Source of the DNA: a virus
IMG/VR virus record: IMGVR_UViG_3300006027_000085
Coordinates: 1 to 20,387 of that record
DNA: 20,387 nucleotides
Reading direction: 5' to 3' (one strand)
The notes under the pieces were generated by a model. That model did not search any database. It had not been told where the DNA came from and worked only from the letters and a program-made list of their open reading frames with translations. A program made the translations under genes and the position numbers. Below are positions 1 through 5,678 of this stretch, one piece after another (position 1 is the stretch's first letter; the number at the start of each line of letters is the position of its first letter).

Positions 1-58
1 GATAAAAAAGAGATAAGTGATGCAGTTTGGTCTGCAATCAGTTATATATATAATAAGT

Positions 59-466
59 ATGGGCAGAAAACCTAAACAATATAAATATGTCAAAGAGAAT
101 GATGGACGAAGAAACAATGGACGAAAACCAGGCGTTAGAAACGTGCCTGTTGTACGACCCACATCTTCTGCTGCTATTAACAATGCCAAGCGAAACAGAG
201 TCGGAATCTACGCTCTTAATGCAATGGCAAAAGTATTTGGAAGCGAAGAAGAAGCATGGGAATCATTAGCAGAACAGGCTAAAACTTCTTTTCCTCATCT
301 TAAACTACTGTTTGAATATAAATACGGTAAACCACTTGATACACCTGAAGAAAAACAACAGAAGGTAAATATCAATATAAAAAATCTATTTACAGGTACA
401 CAAGAAGATGATGAAGTAATAGAATTATCTAATGATGAAGAAACCGATACTGAACAAGAAATATAA
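59..466 (+). CDS. terS: Probable terminase small subunit
   Basis: A 135-aa protein. I chose the ATG at 59 over the in-frame GTG at 17 because the protein then opens with MGRKPKQ, a basic N-terminus. Residues 1-50 are rich in Lys, Arg and Asn, as expected for DNA contact. The middle is helical and contains the stretch LFEYKYGKP, which I associate with phage small terminase subunits, and the tail is very acidic (DDEVIELSNDEETDTE). The gene overlaps terL by 35 bp, the usual position for the subunit that recognises the packaging site and hands DNA to the motor. The function rests mainly on position plus the YKYGKP motif. No helix-turn-helix is obvious by eye, so a different small DNA-binding protein remains possible. 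Confidence 0.62.
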   Translation: MGRKPKQYKYVKENDGRRNNGRKPGVRNVPVVRPTSSAAINNAKRNRVGIYALNAMAKVFGSEEEAWESLAEQAKTSFPHLKLLFEYKYGKPLDTPEEKQQKVNINIKNLFTGTQEDDEVIELSNDEETDTEQEI

Positions 467-1640
467 TGCACTTGGTAACGATACCAGGTACTTTGTAATC
501 ACAGGAGGTAGAGGAAGTGGTAAATCTTTCGCTATAACCACATTTTTAGCGTTTCTAACGTTCGAACAGGGTCATAAGATACTTTTTACTCGTTATACAA
601 TGATATCTGCCGCCAATTCGATTATTCCAGAGTTTTTGGAAAAGTTAGAATTGTATGGTATAATGGAACATTTTCGTATAACTAAAGATGAAATATTAAA
701 TATATCTACAGGTAGTTCAATATTGTTTAAAGGAATTAGAACTTCAGCAGGGAATCAAACAGCAGCCCTAAAGTCTATTAGTGGGATTACTACTTGGGTA
801 CTTGATGAAGCAGAAGAACTTGTAAAAGAAGAAGACTTTGATAAGATAGACCAATCGGTAAGAAGTAAATCTAAACCTAATAGAGTTATTATGGTATTGA
901 ATCCAGCTACTAAAGAACATTGGATATATCAAAGATTCTTTGCAGGTAAAGGAGTAAACGCAGGACATAATGGATATAAAGATAATGTAACATATATTCA
1001 TACTACATTTAAAGATAATATAGAGAATCTATCAGAATCATTTCTATTACAGCTAGAAGACATAAGACGCAGAAGGCCAGATAGATACAACCATCAAATA
1101 CTTGGAGGGTGGCTTGACAAAGCAGAAGGAGTTGTATTCTCTAATTGGAGAACTGGTATGTTTAATGATAGTGCAGATTTTATATATGGTCAAGACTTTG
1201 GTTTCTCTGTGGACCCAACAACCTTAATTAAAGTAGCAATAGATAGAGATAGAAAAACCATGTGGATTAAAACAATGTATGCAAAACCAGGATTATCTAC
1301 AAAAGAAATAGGAGAACTCAATAGAAGATACGCAGGAGAAGATTTAATTATCTGTGATTCTGCAGAACCCAGACTTATATCTGAATTACAAGAATACTGT
1401 AATATAAAACCAACCGTTAAACGCAGTGGGTCTATTCTGTCAGGTATTGCACTTGTTCAGGACTTTGATTTAATAATTGATGCTGATAGTTTAGAGCTGA
1501 TAAAAGAGCTAAATAATTATGTTTGGCATGAGAGGAACGAAAGACCTGTTGACAAATGGAACCATCAGCTAGACGCACTTCGATACTCTGCACAGTATTT
1601 CCTCGCCAACGCAAATAAAGGCGTTTATGTGATACGTTAG
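432..1640 (+). CDS. terL: Terminase large subunit (packaging ATPase/nuclease)
   Basis: A 402-aa protein of the PBSX/Terminase_3-like type, of normal length for that group. Walker A is GGRGSGKS at residues 25-32. Walker B is WVLDEAE around 122-128, with acidic D125/E126. A coupling motif, VIMVLNPAT, lies at 152-160. The C-terminal RNase H-like nuclease has candidate metal-binding acids D255 (YGQDFGF), D309 (IICDSAEP) and D381 (WNHQLDALRY). The protein powers DNA translocation into the prohead and cuts the concatemer. Translation starts at two consecutive Met codons (432 and 435) inside the terS reading frame. No portal gene follows. Instead there is a noncoding repeat region and an accessory cassette, which is unusual after terL. 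Confidence 0.96.
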   Translation: MMKKPILNKKYNALGNDTRYFVITGGRGSGKSFAITTFLAFLTFEQGHKILFTRYTMISAANSIIPEFLEKLELYGIMEHFRITKDEILNISTGSSILFKGIRTSAGNQTAALKSISGITTWVLDEAEELVKEEDFDKIDQSVRSKSKPNRVIMVLNPATKEHWIYQRFFAGKGVNAGHNGYKDNVTYIHTTFKDNIENLSESFLLQLEDIRRRRPDRYNHQILGGWLDKAEGVVFSNWRTGMFNDSADFIYGQDFGFSVDPTTLIKVAIDRDRKTMWIKTMYAKPGLSTKEIGELNRRYAGEDLIICDSAEPRLISELQEYCNIKPTVKRSGSILSGIALVQDFDLIIDADSLELIKELNNYVWHERNERPVDKWNHQLDALRYSAQYFLANANKGVYVIR

Positions 1641-1643
1641 ACA

Positions 1644-1659
1644 TTAAACATAGAAGGGT
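1644..1659 (+). repeat. Single copy of the TTAAAC...AGGGT repeat
   Basis: TTAAACATAGAAGGGT begins just after the terL stop. It matches the five-copy cluster at 2876-2965, in particular TTAAACATATTAGGGT at 2893-2908 (14 of 16 bases). Both sites lie downstream of a stop codon and about 85-95 bp before the GATTTCTTAAC element, so the copies look like parts of a duplicated regulatory region. Confidence 0.6.
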
Positions 1660-1746
1660 TTTAAATTATACATATATTTTTATTTCTCATCTAAATTACT
1701 GAATTTTAGTTAATTGTTTTATTATTTTACGAAATGATAACGATTT

Positions 1747-1768
1747 CTTAACGTTAACTTAACATTGG
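1747..1768 (+). repeat. Two tandem 11-bp repeats (operator-like)
   Basis: CTTAACGTTAA (1747-1757) is followed directly by CTTAACATTGG (1758-1768). The first contains the palindrome TTAACGTTAA. The second is identical to units found at 3066-3087. An 11-bp period is close to one helical turn, so a bound protein would sit on one face of the DNA. The second unit supplies the TTG of the promoter candidate at 1765-1792, which suggests transcription control. The binding protein is unknown. Confidence 0.65.
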
Positions 1769-1792
1769 ATATAATATATATGTATAGATTTG
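1765..1792 (+). promoter_or_regulatory. Bacteroidetes-type promoter candidate for the ParB-like gene
   Basis: TTG at 1765-1767 (-33 element), a 17-bp spacer, and TAGATTTG at 1785-1792. The latter is a full match to the Bacteroidetes -7 consensus TAnnTTTG. The ATG of the next gene is at 1812, so the leader would be very short and A-rich. The same TTG and spacing recur at 3084-3111. It is a motif-based prediction only. Confidence 0.55.
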
Positions 1793-1811
1793 CTGTATAA
1801 AAAAATAAAAT

Positions 1812-2537
1812 ATGGATACAGTAAAAACATTCAAACTTAAAACTACAAATGATTATGAACTGTTAAAGATGAATAAATTTAATAGGTCAGTAAATCAAAA
1901 TCATGTAAATAGATTAATTGAAAGCATTAAAACAAATGGTGTTCAAGTTCCTATTATTGTTAATAAGGAAAATGAAATTGTTGATGGACAACACAGATTC
2001 CTTGCTTTAAAAAAACTTAATTATAAAATACCTTATTTAATATCTCCAAATTGGAAAGATAATGAAGATACAGTCCAAGCTAATAATGTTGTGAAAGACT
2101 GGACTGCTTTACAGTTTGCAGAGAATAGAGCTAAAATAGGACATACTGATATTAAAACAGCTTATAATACTGCAGTTAAATGGAATAAATCAACTAATAA
2201 TAAATTAAGTATTGTTAATGGTATGGAACTTTTAATGGATGGAGCTAATTCTTCATCAATTAAAAAACATTTATATGATAAGACATATTCAATAAATTAC
2301 GATAGAGGAGTAAATATTTACCTTTCACTAAAAGTCTTTAACAATTTTCCAGATAGTGTTGAGTCTCCTTTTAGTGCTAGAATGGCAAGAGCTATGAAAA
2401 GATTAGCTTATTACTATGGAGGTTTAAATACTAAAGTTATTGAGGCAATGGCCAAAAGAACTCAAATATTTATATTCAATAGTGAAAGAGAGCAATTTGA
2501 AATGCTTAAAAAGAGATATAAAAGATTTTCTAGATAA
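1812..2537 (+). CDS. ParB/sulfiredoxin-fold domain protein
   Basis: A 241-aa protein. Residues about 22-75 form a ParB N-terminal/sulfiredoxin-like domain: FNRSVNQNHVNRLIESI, then a VPIIVN strand, and then the signature DGQHR at 58-62 followed by FLALKKL. DGQHR takes the place of the GERR motif of true CTP-binding ParB partition proteins, so a partition role is doubtful. Phage relatives of this fold act as nucleases, modification accessories or regulators. The C-terminal 160 residues are helical and basic (ending KKRYKRFSR), with no domain I recognise. It is the first gene of the accessory cassette, behind its own promoter candidate and 11-bp repeats, and its stop overlaps the next ATG (TAATG). 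It could bind those repeats, but that is inference. Confidence 0.75.
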   Translation: MDTVKTFKLKTTNDYELLKMNKFNRSVNQNHVNRLIESIKTNGVQVPIIVNKENEIVDGQHRFLALKKLNYKIPYLISPNWKDNEDTVQANNVVKDWTALQFAENRAKIGHTDIKTAYNTAVKWNKSTNNKLSIVNGMELLMDGANSSSIKKHLYDKTYSINYDRGVNIYLSLKVFNNFPDSVESPFSARMARAMKRLAYYYGGLNTKVIEAMAKRTQIFIFNSEREQFEMLKKRYKRFSR

Positions 2538-2896
2538 TGAAAAAAGAATTCTGGAAATATAACAGAGGCAGCTTTAGGTCCTTTAACTTTGATAAGGCTG
2601 TCTCTTTTTTGAATGAAGAGTATAAGACATTAATTGAAATAGATAAACCTTCAGCAAAAGGAAAAATGTCAATGCTGATAATGAAGTTTCTTGATGAGAC
2701 TATTGTAACAATGAATGATGGTATATCTTTAATAATACAATTTAATTTATTTAGAGATGAATTAAAAGATAGATACTTAAGTGAAGAAGAGACAATAGGT
2801 TTTTATGAATCAATACTCGATGTTGTTAGAAGCGAATTATATTATATGATAGTTGATTCTCTTGAAGATATACAATTAAACGCAGTAGGTTATTAA
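2537..2896 (+). CDS. Hypothetical phage protein
   Basis: A 119-aa protein that I do not recognise. It opens with MKKEFWKYNRGSFRSFNFDKA and is then almost entirely predicted helix with mixed charges (for example LSEEETIGFYESILDVVRSEL). There is no membrane segment, signal peptide or cysteine motif. Its ATG overlaps the stop of the ParB-like gene (TAATG), so the two are probably translated together and may act together. The last codons (LNAVGY) are encoded by the first copy of the TTAAACGCAGTAGGT repeat, so the repeat array begins inside the gene. Confidence 0.6.
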   Translation: MKKEFWKYNRGSFRSFNFDKAVSFLNEEYKTLIEIDKPSAKGKMSMLIMKFLDETIVTMNDGISLIIQFNLFRDELKDRYLSEEETIGFYESILDVVRSELYYMIVDSLEDIQLNAVGY

Positions 2897-2965
2897 ACAT
2901 ATTAGGGTCATTAAACGCAGTAGGGTTACTCTTAAACGCAATACACCCCTTAAACGTATGAGGGT
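2876..2965 (+). repeat. Five-copy TTAAACGyAnTAGGGT direct repeat array
   Basis: Copies begin at 2876, 2893, 2911, 2932 and 2950, spaced 17-21 bp. Examples are TTAAACGCAGTAGGT (2876), TTAAACATATTAGGGT (2893), TTAAACGCAGTAGGGT (2911) and TTAAACGTATGAGGGT (2950). The 2932 copy diverges after TTAAACGCAATA and reads ACACCCC. TTAAAC is fixed in all copies and AGGGT is largely conserved. The array is too short and irregular for CRISPR and has no spacers. It looks like an operator or iteron-like protein binding array. Related copies lie at 1644 and, degenerate, at 4449. Confidence 0.7.
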
Positions 2966-3065
2966 ACACGCTTTGAAATATTTTTATATTTAGATACATT
3001 TTCACCAATTTGCAAAATTACAAAATATTTAATAGATAATTTGTTAATCAAAAACTTAATGATTT

Positions 3066-3098
3066 CTTAACATTGGCTTAACATTGGCTTAATATTGT
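3066..3098 (+). repeat. Three tandem 11-bp repeats (operator-like)
   Basis: CTTAACATTGG (3066-3076) and CTTAACATTGG (3077-3087) are identical. CTTAATATTGT (3088-3098) is a diverged third unit. The same motif and preceding GATTT occur at 1743-1768 upstream of the ParB-like gene, and both arrays include the TTG of a promoter candidate. Helical phasing and position suggest one shared regulator for the two halves of the cassette. Confidence 0.68.
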
Positions 3099-3111
3099 TA
3101 ATGTAATTTAG
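3084..3111 (+). promoter_or_regulatory. Promoter candidate for the small-gene operon
   Basis: TTG at 3084-3086 lies inside the second 11-bp repeat. It is followed by a 17-bp spacer and TAATTTAG at 3104-3111, which matches TAnnTTTG at 7 of 8 bases. The geometry is identical to the promoter candidate at 1765-1792. Transcription would begin near 3115-3118, almost on the ATG of the 36-aa ORF at 3116, so that ORF would be nearly leaderless or, if the start is later, part of a leader for the gene at 3223. Confidence 0.45.
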
Positions 3112-3115
3112 CTAT

Positions 3116-3226
3116 ATGAAAAATTTAAAGAAACCTAAAAAAACATATAAAAATAAAGGCTTAAATATATTAAAGTCTTTAAATAATATGACAAATAAAT
3201 TACAACAACTAAAAAAACAAATATGA
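3116..3226 (+). CDS. Short basic ORF, 36 aa
   Basis: ATG at 3116 opens a 36-residue, Lys-rich peptide (starting MKNLKKPKKTYKNK) whose TGA overlaps the ATG of the next gene (ATGA at 3223-3226). That exact overlap is the junction used elsewhere in this genome and is the best support that it is translated. The promoter candidate ends only 4 bp upstream, so it may be a leader peptide that couples translation to the gene at 3223. The function is unknown, and a chance ORF in A-rich DNA is possible. Confidence 0.42.
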   Translation: MKNLKKPKKTYKNKGLNILKSLNNMTNKLQQLKKQI

Positions 3227-3528
3227 AAAAAAATAAATTACAACTAGATAAAGGAAAAGCAGCCGTTTATATTGAGAAAAAAAACGGTGTCATAAATATT
3301 TATCACGGTGATGATATTATATTAAAAAGCAACTCAAGGCCTTTAAATAGGTCATTTGCTTATCAAGGTAAATGGGCCGCAGCTATTGGCCTATTAACAG
3401 GCGAAACAAAAATAAAAAGGTCAGGTATTTACATGACTAAATTTTTTGATATTATGGAAAATTGGCTCACGCCTTTTTTAATATTGTTTGCGGTGTTTTA
3501 CTTTACATTACATTTTATAATATTATAA
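3223..3528 (+). CDS. Small protein with C-terminal membrane helix
   Basis: A 101-aa protein. Residues 1-65 are soluble and basic, with GKAAVYIEKKNGVINIYHGDD suggesting a beta-hairpin and then GKWAAAIGLLTGETKIKRSG. Residues about 81-101 (ending in LFAVFYFTLHFIIL) form one hydrophobic segment that reaches the C-terminus, which suggests a tail-anchored inner-membrane protein. I do not recognise the family. It begins at an ATGA overlap with the 36-aa ORF and lies 2 bp before the next ATG, so it belongs to the small-gene operon. A role at the host membrane, such as lysis-related or exclusion, is possible but not shown by the sequence. Confidence 0.62.
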   Translation: MKKNKLQLDKGKAAVYIEKKNGVINIYHGDDIILKSNSRPLNRSFAYQGKWAAAIGLLTGETKIKRSGIYMTKFFDIMENWLTPFLILFAVFYFTLHFIIL

Positions 3529-3530
3529 TC

Positions 3531-3842
3531 ATGAAAAGAAAACATTTAAAATATTATATTAATAACAAAATGCCTTTCACATTTCCTTTAAAAAGAAACT
3601 TATCAAGGTATATAGTGAGTGTTAAAAATGTTTATACAGGTAAATTTCCAAAAGCTAATCAATTGGTTAATGTTAACACAAAGGGCTTTGACTCTATAGG
3701 GGGTTGGAATGATGAGCAAGAAAATTATTATTTAGATTTAAATAAACATTTTGACAGCCTCGAAACAGCTTTAAGAGTTGCAAAGGATAACAAAGAATTA
3801 GCAATATTTGACAGCTTAAAAAATAAAGTAATAGAATTATGA
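3531..3842 (+). CDS. Conserved-type phage accessory protein, unknown function
   Basis: 103 aa from ATG 3531. A longer in-frame start at 3462 would lie inside the membrane-segment codons of the previous gene and is rejected. The N-terminus is basic (MKRKHLKYYINNK). The C-terminal half has the pattern GGWNDEQENYYLDLNKHF followed by ETALRVAKDNKELAIFD. I associate this 'GGW...Y.D....A...A..N.Q.AIFD' layout with small phage proteins of unknown function. It has no membrane segment. The TGA stop overlaps the ATG of the next ORF (ATGA at 3839-3842). Confidence 0.66.
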   Translation: MKRKHLKYYINNKMPFTFPLKRNLSRYIVSVKNVYTGKFPKANQLVNVNTKGFDSIGGWNDEQENYYLDLNKHFDSLETALRVAKDNKELAIFDSLKNKVIEL

Positions 3843-4015
3843 CAAAAAAAGAATTAAAAAACATCCTTAATATTTATCAAAATTATTACAATGATTTTAA
3901 AAATATTACTGATGATGATTTAAACAAAATTTATTTGATGGTTGCAAAAAGTGACTTATCAATAAAACAAATAAAAACAGAAGTAAATAAATTAATTAAT
4001 AACTTAAATAACTAA
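3839..4015 (+). CDS. Small ORF, 58 aa
   Basis: ATG at 3839 overlaps the upstream stop (ATGA) and runs 58 codons to TAA 4013-4015, five bases before the next ATG at 4020. The peptide starts MTKKELKNILNIYQNYYNDF and continues with DDDLNKIYLMVAKSDLSIKQIKTEVNKLI, a helical, charged sequence. It has no recognised domain. The tight packing on both sides supports a real gene of the operon. Confidence 0.55.
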   Translation: MTKKELKNILNIYQNYYNDFKNITDDDLNKIYLMVAKSDLSIKQIKTEVNKLINNLNN

Positions 4016-4019
4016 AACA

Positions 4020-4292
4020 ATGAAAAAATTTGACAGATATAAAGAGAACTTAAGACAACATAATGATGAAATATGGTCTTACTCTACTATGGTAGCAATA
4101 ATAAAAGATGAATATTTAATTCAATTGGGGTGGTGGTCAGTCACTACACAAAAGCACATTAACTATGTAGCGAGAGAATATAATTTAAAGTTAGTCACTC
4201 GAGCTGAATATTTAGAGCTTTTCCCAAATTGCACAGATAACTTAAAAAGCTTTACACTAGATAAAGTTTTATATAATTATAATATGAGGTAA
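4020..4292 (+). CDS. Small phage protein with GWWSVTTQKHINYVA motif
   Basis: A 90-aa protein. The core IQLGWWSVTTQKHINYVARE (about residues 35-54) resembles a small conserved protein of unknown function seen in many phages (DUF8033-like, from memory). The basic N-terminus and the aromatic-rich core suggest a compact soluble protein. It is the last gene of the accessory operon: a U-rich intrinsic terminator follows about 90 bp after its stop. The start is preceded by an A-rich leader without Shine-Dalgarno pairing, as for its neighbours. Confidence 0.7.
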   Translation: MKKFDRYKENLRQHNDEIWSYSTMVAIIKDEYLIQLGWWSVTTQKHINYVAREYNLKLVTRAEYLELFPNCTDNLKSFTLDKVLYNYNMR

Positions 4293-4383
4293 TTTAATTT
4301 ATATTTAATAGCTAATTAACTAAACTTACATAATGCAAACAGACACTTTTTAAATTTTCTTTTCGTGTTAATTAGTTGTTTGA

Positions 4384-4408
4384 AGGGGCCTTTTAGGCCT
4401 CTTTTTTT
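4384..4408 (+). terminator. Intrinsic terminator of the accessory operon
   Basis: AGGGGCC (4384-4390) pairs with GGCCTCT (4396-4402) around a TTTTA loop: seven pairs, one of them G-U. It is followed by a run of T to 4408. It ends rightward transcription after the 90-aa gene and separates the cassette from the tail module. Confidence 0.8.
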
Positions 4409-4448
4409 ATGCCCGCTAGTATTATTATTACTTATTATTTAGATGGCA

Positions 4449-4474
4449 TTAAACAGCCCAAAAACACCCTTAAA
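4449..4474 (+). repeat. Degenerate TTAAAC repeat copy
   Basis: TTAAAC (4449-4454), then AGCCC, an A-run, and ACACCCTTAAA, ending at 4474. This resembles the divergent unit at 2932-2955, which reads TTAAACGCAATACACCCC and then TTAAAC. It lies just after the cassette terminator, so related elements now occur at both cassette boundaries and in the middle. The similarity is partial and could be chance in AT-rich DNA. Confidence 0.3.
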
Positions 4475-4566
4475 AATAAAATTAAAAAATATTGTAATCT
4501 ATTGATAAATAGAGATAGTTTTTTTTAGTTGGTAAAAAATACTTATAAATTCAACAGCATACGAAA

Positions 4567-4582
4567 GTAAAGTAAACTTTAC
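4567..4582. repeat. Perfect short inverted repeat
   Basis: GTAAAG (4567-4572) and CTTTAC (4577-4582) flank TAAA. This is a dyad of operator size in an intergenic region, with no T-tract, so it is not a terminator. A dimeric repressor site is one possible reading. Confidence 0.4.
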
Positions 4583-4710
4583 ATAGTTAAATATGTATTT
4601 GGCTAAAGTCAATAACTAAACACAGATATTAAGCTATAAAATGAGATATTCACGTAAAATGAATTTCCTAGGGTTCTGTGCGTGCATTTAAGAAAAATCA
4701 AAGGGATATC

Positions 4711-4741
4711 AAAAAAAAGCTCCGAAAGAGATTCAGAGCTT
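4711..4741 (-). terminator. Leftward-facing intrinsic terminator
   Basis: Read on the minus strand, AAGCTCTGAA pairs with TTCGGAGCTT (ten pairs including one G-U) around TCTCT and runs into eight T (A-run 4711-4718 on the + strand). On the + strand the same stem has a C-A mismatch and no T-tract, so it is directional. No minus-strand gene is visible to its right. It implies an antisense or small-RNA transcript, or protection against opposing transcription. Confidence 0.65.
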
Positions 4742-4841
4742 CAAACTTAAATATGAAAAATATCAGATATATATCTAAATTACAAAAAAAGATAGACTTA
4801 TCCTAAGCCTAACTAGATATATTTTTAAGAAGTCATATTGC

Positions 4842-4887
4842 TTATTCTACCTCTTGTAGGGGATTATTCTACATCTACGACTTCGTA
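4842..4887. promoter_or_regulatory. Direct repeat plus dyad upstream of tail operon
   Basis: TTATTCTAC occurs at 4842-4850 and again at 4864-4872, exactly 22 bp apart (about two helical turns). It is followed by the dyad TACGA-CT-TCGTA at 4876-4887. The group lies 75-120 bp before the first tail gene, where an activator or repressor of late transcription would bind. The role is inferred from arrangement only. Confidence 0.4.
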
Positions 4888-4961
4888 TATATAACTAACT
4901 TTTTTCATTTTGTTTTATTTTCGTATTTTAGTACATAATATAAATATAAAGTTATTATAGT

Positions 4962-5678
4962 ATGAGTCAATCATTTGAAATAAGAGTTCCTAAAGAATTA
5001 TCTGCGATTCCGGTTAAGAACTATCAGAAGTATATCAAAACTGTAAAATCAGACCCCAATAAACAGCCAACGTCTGAAGAATTAGAATTTGCTAATTTAA
5101 AAGTATTAGAATGTTTTTGTGGTATAACAATGAAGCAGGCTTATAAATTACCTATGACAGAGTTCTCTGGCATCATTAAACATATATCGGATTTATTCGC
5201 AGAGAAGACTCCGCTGCAAAGAACGTTTACTATGACCGATAAAAACGGAGAAACTATTGAATTTGGTTTTATTCCTAAATTAGATGATATATCAATGGGA
5301 GAGTTTATAGATTTAGATAAATATATTTCCGATTGGCAGCAAATGCATAAAGCTATGGCTGTATTATACAGACCCCTTAAACATAAAAAAGGAGATTTAT
5401 ATTTAATAGAAGATTACGAAGGTACAGACAAGTTCGCTGATATAATGCTAGACATTCCTGTTAATATTGCTATGGGTGCCATGCTTTTTTTTTACCATTT
5501 AGGGAACGAGTTGTCGAAACATTTGACGGACTCTTTGGTGAATCAACTGAAGGAGGATTCGGAATTTCAGCAAACTTTGGAGCAAAGTGGGGTTGGTATC
5601 AATCAATTTATGCACTCGCTGGAGGAGATGTCAGCAAATTTAAAGAAGTTACAAAACTCTCATTATTTCAATGTTTAA
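4962..5678 (+). CDS. Tail assembly chaperone, short (zero-frame) form
   Basis: A 238-aa protein. The N-terminal 170 residues fit a Bacteroidetes-phage tail chaperone: ITMKQAYKLPMTEFSGIIKHI, then a beta section with FGFIPKLDDISMGEFIDLDKYI and HKAMAVLYRPL. It is the first gene of the tail module, like gpG of lambda. At 5485-5493 nine T residues include a canonical slippery site, and a second open frame continues to 5746. In zero frame the C-terminus is about 60 residues, including GVGINQFMHSLEEMSANLKK. I associate that type of ending with this family, so both frames look functional. Such proteins coat the tape measure protein and help tail tube polymerisation. Here the tape measure lies some 9 kb downstream instead of next door. 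Confidence 0.75.
   Translation: MSQSFEIRVPKELSAIPVKNYQKYIKTVKSDPNKQPTSEELEFANLKVLECFCGITMKQAYKLPMTEFSGIIKHISDLFAEKTPLQRTFTMTDKNGETIEFGFIPKLDDISMGEFIDLDKYISDWQQMHKAMAVLYRPLKHKKGDLYLIEDYEGTDKFADIMLDIPVNIAMGAMLFFYHLGNELSKHLTDSLVNQLKEDSEFQQTLEQSGVGINQFMHSLEEMSANLKKLQNSHYFNV
5486..5492 (+). promoter_or_regulatory. -1 frameshift slippery site T TTT TTT
   Basis: Within the nine-T run 5485-5493, the zero-frame codons TTT (5487-5489) and TTT (5490-5492) are preceded by T5486, giving the X XXY YYZ heptamer. A shift back by one base puts the ribosome in a frame open until 5744-5746. The other frame meets TAG at 5500-5502. This parallels the G/GT frameshift of lambda-type tail chaperones. Polymerase slippage on the T-run could give the same result. 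Confidence 0.75.

Larger units (their letters stand above)
4409..4961. other. Gene-poor region before the tail module
   Basis: No ORF above about 25 codons is convincing on either strand. The region holds a degenerate TTAAAC...ACACCC element (4449-4474), an inverted repeat (4567-4582), a leftward-facing terminator (4711-4741), a 9-bp direct repeat and a short palindrome (4842-4887), and then T-rich DNA up to the chaperone ATG at 4962. TATTTTAG at 4924-4931 resembles the -7 element at 3104, but no TTG lies at the right distance, so the promoter of the tail operon is unresolved. Confidence 0.6.

Noticed and set aside
87-269. Second-frame ORF within the small terminase gene (60 aa)
   Set aside because: No domain, no coupling with neighbours, and fully inside the terS candidate, whose frame runs on into the terL overlap.
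768-1001. Minus-strand ORF opposite terL (77 aa)
   Set aside because: Composition is Phe/Ile/Tyr/Ser-rich as expected for the reverse of A-rich coding DNA, and it lies wholly inside the well-supported terL.
2876-2965. CRISPR array
   Set aside because: Units are 15-18 bp, vary in sequence and are nearly contiguous, with no spacers or cas genes.
2826-3008. Minus-strand ORF across the repeat array (60 aa)
   Set aside because: It spans the noncoding TTAAAC repeats and part of the 119-aa gene; its sequence is a by-product of the repeats.
3462-3530. Upstream start giving the 103-aa protein a hydrophobic N-terminus
   Set aside because: The stretch overlaps the transmembrane codons of the previous gene in another frame; ATG 3531, just after that gene's stop, fits the tight packing better.
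4312-4375. Inverted repeat CTAATTAAC / GTTAATTAG as a terminator or attachment site
   Set aside because: Arms are 9 bp of A/T-rich sequence 46 bp apart with no T-tract; the real terminator is the GC stem at 4384-4408, and no integrase is present to suggest an attachment site.
4924-4931. TATTTTAG as the promoter of the tail operon
   Set aside because: It resembles the -7 box at 3104, but no TTG lies 17-20 bp upstream, so I only mention it under the intergenic region.
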